A program made the position numbers and the translations under genes. Below, piece by piece: positions 18,357 through 25,776 of a DNA stretch of 64,000 nucleotides. The notes under the pieces are model-generated. The model was not told where the DNA came from and did not search any database. It was given only the letters and a program-made list of their open reading frames with translations. This DNA is from Hoylesella buccalis ATCC 35310 (GTDB lineage: Bacteria; Bacteroidota; Bacteroidia; Bacteroidales; Bacteroidaceae): contig NZ_ADEG01000068.1 of assembly GCF_000177075.1 (NCBI RefSeq), positions 42,116-106,115 on the forward strand. Reading direction: 5' to 3'. The number at the start of each line of letters is the position of its first letter. The stretch's first letter is position 1.

Positions 18357-19088
18357 ATGAAAAAGAAAATCTTTTTTTGCATGACAGCTGTCCTTTTCTT
18401 GCTGTCATCATGTATCGTTGTACAAGCCAACTCATACGAGGCTGCAAATGACGAAAGTAGAGCTTACACGCTGAGAGATTTCTCGGCAATCGAAGTCTCC
18501 GGAGCCATCAATGTAGAGTTTGTGCAGAGTAACAATCAAAACTACCGTGTAAAGGCGGTAGGTTCGCCTGACATGCTGCCGAAGTTGCAGATGGAAGTGC
18601 GCAGTCAAGTGCTAACCATCAAGCAAAAACCTAACCCCGGCATTCATTCAGGCAATTATCACCTCACGGTTTATGTGCAGTCACCCAACTTGCAGTCGGT
18701 CAAAGTTTCTGGCGCATGTGATGTGCTCATTCGGTCGCTCAATGCCTCGGCAGTGCGGTTGGAGGCACGCGGTTCGAGTGATGTCAAGGTCAATCAGCTG
18801 ACGGCCAACAGCTTGGAAGTTCGGTTGCAGGGTTCTTCCGATGCTCGTTTGGCTGGTAAAGTGTCGAATGCCGTATATACCTGTTCCGGTTCTTCCGATG
18901 TGAGAGCCTACGATCTCAAGGCGAAAGACGTGTCGGCCACATGCTCCGGCTCGTCGGATGTCTATTGCTTCGCCACCCGTTCCGTCAGTGCCAAAGCCTC
19001 CGGCTCGAGCGACATCCGCATCAAAGGCAACCCTGTCCAACGACAATTGGATAAATCAGGGTCTTCGGATATTTACGTATTACATTAA
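18357..19088 (+). CDS. GIN-domain (DUF2807) lipoprotein with GSSD repeats
   Basis: The 243-residue protein has a lipoprotein signal (lipobox LLSSC, Cys19) and the typical DUF2807 start, a DFSAIEVSGAINVEFVQ segment at 41-57. From residue 139 the tetrapeptide GSSD returns at 139, 159, 178, 198, 216 and 235, a period of 18-20 residues. This is the length of one turn of a right-handed beta-helix, with the GSSD turns stacked on one edge. DUF2807 proteins are called putative adhesins, but their function is not known. Its place inside an ABC exporter operon, 2 bases after one permease gene and 11 before another, suggests an accessory role at the envelope or a substrate-binding or stress-sensing role. 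Confidence 0.88.
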   Translation: MKKKIFFCMTAVLFLLSSCIVVQANSYEAANDESRAYTLRDFSAIEVSGAINVEFVQSNNQNYRVKAVGSPDMLPKLQMEVRSQVLTIKQKPNPGIHSGNYHLTVYVQSPNLQSVKVSGACDVLIRSLNASAVRLEARGSSDVKVNQLTANSLEVRLQGSSDARLAGKVSNAVYTCSGSSDVRAYDLKAKDVSATCSGSSDVYCFATRSVSAKASGSSDIRIKGNPVQRQLDKSGSSDIYVLH

Positions 19089-19099
19089 TCATCTATACT

Positions 19100-21502
19100 A
19101 TGTTGCATCTTATTCAACAGTCTTGCCGCATGGCTTGGCGCAATCTATTCCGCCGCAGGCAGCACAATGTGGCCAAGATTCTATGTTTGGCGCTCGGATT
19201 GAGTGTCAGTGCGGTTATCATTGCCGAGATTTATTACGAACAGACTTTCGACCAGAGTTATCCCGATTACGACCGTATCTGCCGTGTGACCGAGGGCTTC
19301 AAGATGAAAGCGCAGGAGTTCACGGAGGGCTTTAATACGTCGGGCGGCGTGGCACCGATGATGAAACGAACCATTCCACAGGTGGAACTGGCTACGCGCA
19401 CCAATCCAATCGTGACCGATGGAGAGGTGGAGACTGATGACAAAGTACGTGTCCGTGCCGATGTCTACTTTGCCGACAGCTGCTTCTTCCGCATGTTTCC
19501 GGCCCGCATCCTTGAAGGTGATGCCGACCGAGCACTCACGGAACCGTTCTGTTGTGTGGTGAATCGTTCGACGGCAGAGCGCTTGGGCGGCAACGTTGTG
19601 GGTCGGCATATCCAGTCGAAGGATATGCCTGGCCTGAAGCTGACCATCGTGGGCGTCTACGAGGATTATCCTCACAACTCAACGTTCCACAACTATGATG
19701 TGATCGGATCAATGAAGACGCAGAAGAATTTTAGCTACGACGGTCAGGATAACCTGGTCGGTAACGACCGTTACATCAGTTTTGTGCGTCTCAGGAAAGG
19801 TACTTCTCCCGATTCGTTGAAGCCCCTTATACACCGCATGATACAGACACATTATCCCGTCCAGGAGCTGCGAAAGTCCGGCACGTGGCTCACTTACAAG
19901 CTAACCCCCATATCCCGCTATTACACGGAGGCGGACAATGTGCGCCAAATGTTCTGGATTCTGTCGCTCCTGGTCATCATCCTGCTTTCGGTCTCGATAC
20001 TCAACTATGTGCTGATTGTGGTTGGCAATTTGGTCAGTCGTGCCCGTGAGATGGCGGTACGAAAATGCTATGGTGCCGGACAAGGTGCCGTCTACAGCAT
20101 CACCTTCAGCGAAGTGTGCCTGCATCTCGTGCTATCCCTCATGTTAGGAGCAGCTCTGTTGTGGGCTTGCCATGGCACAATCGAACAGTTGTTGTCGGCT
20201 CCGCTCTCTGTGTTGGTATTCAACCGTGGTGCGTGGATTTTGCTTTTGATTGCGTTGATGGTGCTCTTTGTGGGTGGTATCGTACCCGGATGGCTTTACA
20301 ACCGCATGCCCGTGACCATTGCATTTCATGGCTATGTTGAGGCCAGGCGTCGCTGGAAGGTGGCACTCCTGGGGCTTGAGTTTGCCATGGTGAGCTTCCT
20401 TTTAGGTCTGCTTTTCATTGTCAGCATGCAGTATAGGCATACGGTTGGCTTTGACTTGGGCTATCAGTGTACCGGTCTCGCATCAGTTAACATCACCGCA
20501 TTGCAGCCCGATGAACGGCAGACGGCATACGACGAGGTAGGCCGTATGAGCGGCGTGCGTCAGGTGTCGGCGTGCAATACGTTCCCATTCTATGGTATGA
20601 GTGGTAACAACGTAACTGTTCCAGGGGAAGAATCACAACTGTTCAATATCGCCGATCTCTTCACTGTCGCCGACCATTACTTTGATATGCTGCAGATTCC
20701 TGTTGTCGCAGGCCGTGTCTTCGCATCGGGCAGCGACAGCCTCAAGCAAGTAATGGTGAGTCAGGACTTTGCCTCTATGATGAAAAAACTGCGTGGATGG
20801 GACGACGTGGTGGGTCGGAAGGTGATTATCAGTGAGCATAGCGGCAACGAAAACAAAGATTTACTGACCATCGTAGGCGTCTATCGTGACATTCATCTGG
20901 GCAGTGCAGAGAACAATGGGAGGGACAGACCCTCTGTGATTTTCTACGGACGTGCGGCCAACTGGATGAACAATTACCTGCTGATACAGCTGGACGATTT
21001 CAGCGTAGAGAAGCTGACAGACATCCAGACGCGGCTCCAGCGGTTCTTCCCGGGCAAAACAGTCTTGGTCGAGAGTGTGGAGAACCTCAAGAACATGCAG
21101 TATGTTGCGACCCGCAACTTCCGCAACGGTGTGATGACGGTTGGCATTGTGGTGCTTTTCATTGCGCTGATGGGACTTATTGGTTATGTCAGCGACGAGG
21201 TGAACCGTCGTCACAAGGAAATAGCCATCCGCAAGGTGAACGGTGCTTGCGTGGGCGACGTGATGCGCATCTTCCAGCTAAACATCCTTCGCACCGCCAT
21301 TCCAGCCGTACTGATTGGGGCTGTTGGTGCCTACTGGGTAGCCGCACAGTGGCTGCAGCTCTATGACAACCGCATTGCGTTGACGGTGTGGCCGTTCCTC
21401 GTGACAATCGTCCTCGTGCTGCTCATCATCGTTGCCGTTGTGGCAATCAACTGCTGGCGCGTGGCCAACAGCAACCCGGTGGAGTATCTGAAACAAGAGT
21501 AA
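19100..21502 (+). CDS. MacB/FtsX-type ABC permease, fourth and most divergent
   Basis: The 800-residue permease has the same double FtsX plan but a different N-terminus (MLHLIQQSCRMAWRNLFRRR), with the first membrane segment at about 30-47. The central motif is AREMAVRKCYGAGQGAV and the C-terminal one is RRHKEIAIRKVNGACVGDV. The C-terminal NSNPVEYLKQE tail is shared with the family. It lacks the near-identical 5' DNA of the other three, so it separated earlier. It sits between the lipoprotein gene and the ATPase gene (67-base gap) and completes the set of four permeases served by one ATPase. Confidence 0.92.
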   Translation: MLHLIQQSCRMAWRNLFRRRQHNVAKILCLALGLSVSAVIIAEIYYEQTFDQSYPDYDRICRVTEGFKMKAQEFTEGFNTSGGVAPMMKRTIPQVELATRTNPIVTDGEVETDDKVRVRADVYFADSCFFRMFPARILEGDADRALTEPFCCVVNRSTAERLGGNVVGRHIQSKDMPGLKLTIVGVYEDYPHNSTFHNYDVIGSMKTQKNFSYDGQDNLVGNDRYISFVRLRKGTSPDSLKPLIHRMIQTHYPVQELRKSGTWLTYKLTPISRYYTEADNVRQMFWILSLLVIILLSVSILNYVLIVVGNLVSRAREMAVRKCYGAGQGAVYSITFSEVCLHLVLSLMLGAALLWACHGTIEQLLSAPLSVLVFNRGAWILLLIALMVLFVGGIVPGWLYNRMPVTIAFHGYVEARRRWKVALLGLEFAMVSFLLGLLFIVSMQYRHTVGFDLGYQCTGLASVNITALQPDERQTAYDEVGRMSGVRQVSACNTFPFYGMSGNNVTVPGEESQLFNIADLFTVADHYFDMLQIPVVAGRVFASGSDSLKQVMVSQDFASMMKKLRGWDDVVGRKVIISEHSGNENKDLLTIVGVYRDIHLGSAENNGRDRPSVIFYGRAANWMNNYLLIQLDDFSVEKLTDIQTRLQRFFPGKTVLVESVENLKNMQYVATRNFRNGVMTVGIVVLFIALMGLIGYVSDEVNRRHKEIAIRKVNGACVGDVMRIFQLNILRTAIPAVLIGAVGAYWVAAQWLQLYDNRIALTVWPFLVTIVLVLLIIVAVVAINCWRVANSNPVEYLKQE

Positions 21503-21569
21503 GAATGGAACATCCGATTGTCTGGAATACAAACCATAAAACATATAAAAACCATAATATTTTAAGAAT

Positions 21570-22232
21570 ATGATCAAAGTAGAAAATTTAAGCAAATCGT
21601 TCCGTACGGAAGAAGTGGAGACCATTGCGCTCAACAATGTGTCGTTCCAAGTAGAAGACAAGGAGTTTGTTGCCATCATGGGGCCTTCGGGCTGTGGCAA
21701 GTCAACTCTGCTCAACATCCTCGGACTGCTCGACAATCCCACGGGCGGCAAGTATTGGTTAGGCGACAAGGAAGTGTCGGCGCTGAAGGAGAAGGATCGC
21801 ACCGACGTGCGCAAGGGAGAGATAGGGTTCGTGTTCCAGAGCTTCAACCTCATCGACGAGCTCAATGTGGAAGAGAACATCGAACTGCCCCTGACATACC
21901 TTGGCATGTCGAAGGCAGAGCGCAAGCAGAAAGTGAAGGACATCATGAAACGCATGGGCATCAGTCATCGCGCCAAGCATTTCCCTCATCAGCTCTCGGG
22001 AGGTCAGCAGCAGCGTGTGGCCATCGCCAGAGCCGTGGTGTTCGGACCGAAACTGATTCTCGCCGATGAGCCAACAGGTAATCTCGACTCGAAAAATGGT
22101 GCAGAGGTGATGGGCCTACTCACCGAACTCAATCGCGAGGGAACCACCATCGTCATGGTTACTCACAACGAGCATGACGCCTCCATCGCCCATCGCATCG
22201 TGCGACTGTTCGACGGACAAATTGTTGGTTGA
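21570..22232 (+). CDS. ABC transporter ATP-binding protein (MacB/LolD type)
   Basis: The 220-residue ATPase is complete: Walker [10 protein letters not shown] (38-46), Q-loop in [11 protein letters not shown] (about 90), signature [14 protein letters not shown] (about 142), Walker [14 protein letters not shown] (about 162) and switch His in MVTHNEHDA (about 195). The length and motifs are those of stand-alone ATPases of FtsX-type permeases that do not pump across the inner membrane but drive conformational work on periplasmic substrates. It is the only ATPase in the operon. The gene is the last of the 13.7 kb operon; a long inverted repeat lies just after its stop. Confidence 0.95.
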   Translation: MIKVENLSKSFRTEEVETIALNNVSFQVEDKEFVAIMGPSGCGKSTLLNILGLLDNPTGGKYWLGDKEVSALKEKDRTDVRKGEIGFVFQSFNLIDELNVEENIELPLTYLGMSKAERKQKVKDIMKRMGISHRAKHFPHQLSGGQQQRVAIARAVVFGPKLILADEPTGNLDSKNGAEVMGLLTELNREGTTIVMVTHNEHDASIAHRIVRLFDGQIVG

Positions 22233-22239
22233 TTCAGGA

Positions 22240-22302
22240 GCAAAGCGTAAGCAAGCCAAGTGGCTCGGCAGGCTGCTTTGGCAGAACGTGCTTACGCTTT
22301 GC
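22240..22302 (+). terminator. Long hairpin after the export operon
   Basis: GCAAAGCGTAAGCA (22240-22253) and TGCTTACGCTTTGC (22289-22302) form a perfect 14-bp stem. The loop can fold further (GCCAAG against CTTTGGC). There is no T-run directly after the stem, so it may act as a transcript-end stabiliser or a Rho-assisted stop rather than a simple intrinsic terminator. It begins 8 bases after the ATPase stop. Confidence 0.5.
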
Positions 22303-22352
22303 ACCTATGGCTTTTTCGGACAGCATGCGTATCGTCCGTGATTCGAGAATCC

Positions 22353-22792
22353 GTTGCTTTTGTCCTTTCATTTTACCAAAAAATGACCATTGAAAATCTT
22401 CAAAATAGAAAAAATCAATAGGCAAGCGGTAGACAACAATACACTCATTTGAACAAAATAAACGTCGTTTTTAGGTTAGAGCATTGACTTTACGCCCTTA
22501 GGAGCATCATCTTGGAGTGCTATCAACATGACATTGTAACCTAAAAGCATGCATATTCGATGCTAATCTCCATGCTTTTGCCAGCAAGTAGTGGTAATAA
22601 TAGGAATGAAAAGAAATGATTTGTATGTAACGGATTTAATAACAATGAATTACGAACGTCACTCATATTTGGCGTATTTGCGACCAACTATGACGTTGGT
22701 TGTCTACACGAGAAATATGAGAAGCACTTTGTCAATAAAATTCAGCGTTAATCATCGTTGCACACAATGTACCCCCGATTTTATATACGCTG
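22353..22792 (+). repeat. Dispersed 0.4 kb intergenic repeat, copy B
   Basis: The segment aligns with copy A at 5292-5679 and with copy C at 56499-56921 on the other strand. It ends in a 50-base unit bounded by CAGCGT (22743-22748) and ACGCTG (22787-22792). Copy C has the same unit at the same spacing, so this looks like the true 3' boundary of the element. A 68-codon open frame (22591-22797) spans the 3' half and contains LAYLRPTMTLVVYTRNMRST, which resembles the peptide in the other copies, but there is no sign that it is translated. Confidence 0.78.
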
Positions 22793-22975
22793 CTTGACGG
22801 GTGGTTTTCGAGATAAATAGTTCATTCTTCAGTGACAGTGCTGTGTATGTTCATGGGCCGTGTACGCAGGTAAATAGTTTCTTGCTGTCTGCAACGATGC
22901 GCGATAATCCATTGGTATGTAATTTGATATACATCAAGAAAAGGTGCGTATTTAGGATCGAAAAGCCTTAGTTGC

Positions 22976-23006
22976 TTGCAACATCATGAGATAACCCTTA
23001 TCTTTG
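22976..23006 (+). promoter_or_regulatory. Promoter of a candidate small RNA
   Basis: TTG (22976-22978), 20 bases, then TATCTTTG (22999-23006) match the Bacteroidota promoter. No gene start follows; instead an intrinsic terminator lies about 45 bases downstream of the predicted start point near 23013. Confidence 0.6.
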
Positions 23007-23012
23007 CATCGT

Positions 23013-23075
23013 GTTTTTCATGGTATTAGATTTAAGGTTAACAAAGATTGGACTACAGCGGTAGTCCTTTTTTTT
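23013..23075 (+). ncRNA. Candidate small RNA or attenuated leader, about 60 nt
   Basis: A full promoter (22976-23006) is followed by about 37 unpaired, AU-rich bases (ending ...GGTTAACAAAGATT). Then comes a textbook intrinsic terminator: GGACTAC (23050-23056), loop AGCG, GTAGTCC (23061-23067) and eight Ts (23068-23075). No open frame of useful size fits between promoter and terminator. It could be a stand-alone small RNA, or a leader whose terminator controls read-through into the YitT-family gene 370 bases further on. The second gene-proximal promoter at 23295-23325 makes the stand-alone reading more likely. Confidence 0.5.
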
Positions 23076-23294
23076 ACTTCTCTCCATCGGTTCCTGTTGA
23101 TGAACAGGTTCAGTTATTGTTGGCTCAACCGTTTATGGAGGAGGCAGTGACGTCAATTGCGTTTCTGTCTTTCCAACGTGGCATCCAAGCATATTTGCTC
23201 TTATTCATAACCAGCATTTGTTGTACTCATCAGGGTTTTTATTTCGTTTTTCAATCTTGTTGGGAAGATTTTTAACTAAAAAATAGACTAAAAA

Positions 23295-23325
23295 CTTGCG
23301 TATTGATAAAAATACATTAAATTTG
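23295..23325 (+). promoter_or_regulatory. Promoter of the YitT-family gene
   Basis: CTTG (23295-23298), 19 bases, then TAAATTTG (23318-23325) match the Bacteroidota promoter pattern. The predicted start near 23332 leaves a leader of about 115 bases, which is long for this kind of genome. The leader holds a purine-rich stretch (GAAAGAGGGGGCAGCTGAGA), a possible hairpin GAAC-N7-GTTC and a longer pairing GAGAA/TTCTC. Confidence 0.55.
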
Positions 23326-23446
23326 CGAAGTTTTAATCATTGTTGCCGCTTATAATTCGAAAGAGGGGGCAGCTGAGAAGCGCAGAACGACTGGGAACAC
23401 CATGAGTTCTCGATAGTTAACCTGAAAACCTTTAAATTTAAACATT

Positions 23447-24421
23447 ATGAATAACAAGCAGGAAAACGAAATGACTTTCGTTGAGAAGTTACAAAATGCA
23501 CCGAATCGTATCAAACGAATCATCTGTACTCGTCAATTCTGGGTTGAATTAGTCATCATGACGGTGGGTATGTTTGTTGCAGCCATTGGTGTGTACTTTT
23601 TCTTGATACCCAGTAAGCTCATTATTGGCTCTATTACGGGTTTATCCTTGGTACTCGCCAAGTTGCTGCCTTTTGTGTCTGTGGGTACGATGATATTTAT
23701 TATTAATGCGATACTGCTTGTGCTTTCGTTTCTGCTCATCGGTAATGAGTTTGGTGCCAAGACCGTGTATACGGCGTTGATATTAGGACCCATGATTGAC
23801 TTCATCGGTTCTATCGTTCCTATCCATGAATCTCTCTTCACCACCTACGTTGCCGGACAAGCCGTTGCCAATCCTTGGTTTGACCTTCTCTGCTTCGTTC
23901 TCATCCTGAGTGCCTCCCAAAGTATTTTGTTCAGTATCAACGCTTCTACAGGTGGGTTGGATATTCTTGCAAAGATTTTCAACAAGTATCTACATATCAA
24001 GCTTGGTACTGCCGTGATGGTAGCAGGTGGTGCTATTTGTTGTACCGCTTTTGCTATTAATCCTGTTAGTTTAGTGATCATTGGCTTAATTGGAACCTGG
24101 CTCAATGGTTTGATTCTGAATCATTTCATGTCGGACATCAATTCGAAGACTCGTGTGTATATCATCTCCAAAGACTACCAGAAAATAGTGGATTTTGTCG
24201 TTCATACCATTCGTCGTGGTGTGACCCTGCACGAAGTGATTGGTGGCTACACCAACGAGCGGCAGATACAGTTGGAAATCGTGTTGACAAAAGAAGAATT
24301 TTCTACTTTGATTGATTTCATGAGTAAGGAAAGACTTAAAACATTTATTACTTCTGATACCGTGAGTGAAGTGTATGGTCTGTGGAACAAGAAAGGACTG
24401 TTGCGAACGGGTAATTATTGA
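23447..24421 (+). CDS. YitT-family membrane protein (DUF161 with C-terminal DUF2179)
   Basis: The 324-residue protein starts with a 30-residue cytoplasmic segment. It then has five or six membrane segments (about 33-55, 60-83, 85-107, 112-128, 145-165, 185-235), with the conserved INASTGGLDILAKIFNKY motif near residue 165. It ends with a soluble domain of about 85 residues (VYIISKDYQKIVDF ... HEVIGGYTN ... VYGLWNKKG) that matches the DUF2179 module. YitT proteins are widespread in bacteria; their function is not established, though ion or small-solute roles have been suggested. A porin-like gene follows 71 bases later on the same strand and may be co-transcribed. Confidence 0.88.
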   Translation: MNNKQENEMTFVEKLQNAPNRIKRIICTRQFWVELVIMTVGMFVAAIGVYFFLIPSKLIIGSITGLSLVLAKLLPFVSVGTMIFIINAILLVLSFLLIGNEFGAKTVYTALILGPMIDFIGSIVPIHESLFTTYVAGQAVANPWFDLLCFVLILSASQSILFSINASTGGLDILAKIFNKYLHIKLGTAVMVAGGAICCTAFAINPVSLVIIGLIGTWLNGLILNHFMSDINSKTRVYIISKDYQKIVDFVVHTIRRGVTLHEVIGGYTNERQIQLEIVLTKEEFSTLIDFMSKERLKTFITSDTVSEVYGLWNKKGLLRTGNY

Positions 24422-24492
24422 TACCGTCATGTCTTTGTTGAAAAGAAGCATGACAGTTGCACGGAAATTATGATGTATAATTTAAACCTACT

Positions 24493-25590
24493 ATGAAATT
24501 AAAGATATATCTGCTTTTGCTGACATGCTATGCTATGGGGCTTTATGCGCAAGAGTCAAAGCATGTAAACCTGTCTGTTGAGGCACGAGCCGACTACCAA
24601 CGTGAATCGATTGACGGGGTGAAAAACAATGATAGAACAGGTTTTAAAGGAAATCTTTTCAACATTCTTATCAATGGCAACATCTCACCAAAGTTTTCTT
24701 TTAAGTACCGACAGCGTTTGAATGGCATCAACAAGGAGTATACCTTCTTTGATGCAACCGACTGGCTCTTCCTTACTTATCACGCAAACCAAAATTGGAC
24801 ACTCTCTGGTGGTAAGTGGGCGGTGCTATGTGGACCGTGGGAGTTCGATCCAGCGCCTATCGATTGTTTTCAACTCTTTGAATTCTGTTACAACTTTCCC
24901 TGCTACGAGTGGGGACTGTGGTTGGGCTATCAAACCACGAATAAAAAAGACCAATTCTTCTTGCAAATGGTGGAAAGCCCGTTCCGGAAAGTATATAAGC
25001 GAAATAGTGGAGCTTCTTCCGAGATGTATGCCTACAACCTGATATGGTATGGAAACCATGGTATCTTGCACACCGATTGGTCGGTCAACTTCATGGAGTA
25101 TGCGCCAGGGAAATTTATCAACTACCTTTCTTTTGGTAACCGTTTCGATGTGACTGACAATCTGCAAATAGGCGTGGATTACATGAACCGCGCCACCACG
25201 GGACAGACATTCTTTTTCAAGGATTGCTCCATGACCGCTCGTGTTGATTACCAGCCTACACCACAGGTTAACCTTTGGGCAAAGGCGAGTTATGACGTGA
25301 ATCATGCCGGTGTAGACACCAACCCCGAGACATCTGCTCCCATGGACGAAGCCAATCAGCAGAAAGCCGAGCAATCCAAGCCTCGCGCTGATCTGGCTTT
25401 GTATGAAGGAACCGAAATCACACGCGTTGGTGCTGGATTAGAATACTATCCACTAAAAAATAAGAAAGTGCGCCTACATGCCAACTATAGTTACTGCTTT
25501 GGTAAGAATACCAATCCTGCTGGCTATCTGCAAGACAAACATTCTATTCTTGACCTTGGCGTAACTTGGCGAGTAAATGTGATCAAGTAA
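24493..25590 (+). CDS. Outer-membrane porin-like beta-barrel protein
   Basis: The 365-residue protein has a signal peptide (MKLKIYLLLLTCYAMGLYAQ). The mature part is made of short amphipathic strands rich in aromatic residues (for example FSFKYRQRLNG, WGLWLGYQTT, VRLHANYSYCFGK), and it ends in a typical barrel strand, LDLGVTWRVNVIK. This resembles phosphate-selective porins O/P of Bacteroidota, here as a small member. A charged, Gln/Lys-rich insert near residues 280-300 is probably an outer loop. The substrate is not known. The 71-base gap to the YitT gene suggests one transcript. Confidence 0.75.
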   Translation: MKLKIYLLLLTCYAMGLYAQESKHVNLSVEARADYQRESIDGVKNNDRTGFKGNLFNILINGNISPKFSFKYRQRLNGINKEYTFFDATDWLFLTYHANQNWTLSGGKWAVLCGPWEFDPAPIDCFQLFEFCYNFPCYEWGLWLGYQTTNKKDQFFLQMVESPFRKVYKRNSGASSEMYAYNLIWYGNHGILHTDWSVNFMEYAPGKFINYLSFGNRFDVTDNLQIGVDYMNRATTGQTFFFKDCSMTARVDYQPTPQVNLWAKASYDVNHAGVDTNPETSAPMDEANQQKAEQSKPRADLALYEGTEITRVGAGLEYYPLKNKKVRLHANYSYCFGKNTNPAGYLQDKHSILDLGVTWRVNVIK

Positions 25591-25644
25591 CTGTAGACCT
25601 ATCTCAAGAAAATAGAAGAAAAGATTTCTTTATGGGTGATAATC

Positions 25645-25675
25645 TTGGCATTGTGAAAGAAAAAGTTTAATTTTG
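25645..25675 (+). promoter_or_regulatory. Promoter of the metalloprotease-SusCD locus
   Basis: TTG (25645-25647), 20 bases, then TAATTTTG (25668-25675) fit the Bacteroidota promoter. Transcription would begin near 25682, leaving a leader of about 95 bases before the ATG at 25777. Confidence 0.6.
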
Positions 25676-25776
25676 CAAACAGAAAGTATGAGATATATCG
25701 AAAAGCTGTAAATAGGCAATTTGCGAATAGAATAGCAGTTTCTCATTTCATTTTTTGTTTAATAATTATCAAATTA

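Larger units (their letters stand above)
22233..23446. other. Gene-free region of about 1.2 kb
   Basis: It contains, in order, the hairpin after the export operon, repeat copy B, a candidate small RNA with its own promoter and terminator, and the promoter and leader of the YitT-family gene. An open frame at 23048-23275 starts with TTG inside the small-RNA terminator and has no recognisable sequence, so it is not called. Confidence 0.6.

Noticed and set aside
22591..22797. Open frame of 68 codons in repeat copy B
   Set aside because: The other two copies keep only the last 25 or so codons, with differing ends. The frame could be a relic, but translation is not supported.
23048..23275. Open frame of 75 codons on the plus strand
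   Set aside because: It begins with TTG inside a strong terminator hairpin, and the sequence resembles no family I know.
23360..23430. Possible TPP riboswitch before the YitT gene (GCTGAGA string)
   Set aside because: The second conserved block of the TPP aptamer (CAGCGnAGGGA type) is missing, and the downstream gene is not linked with thiamine.
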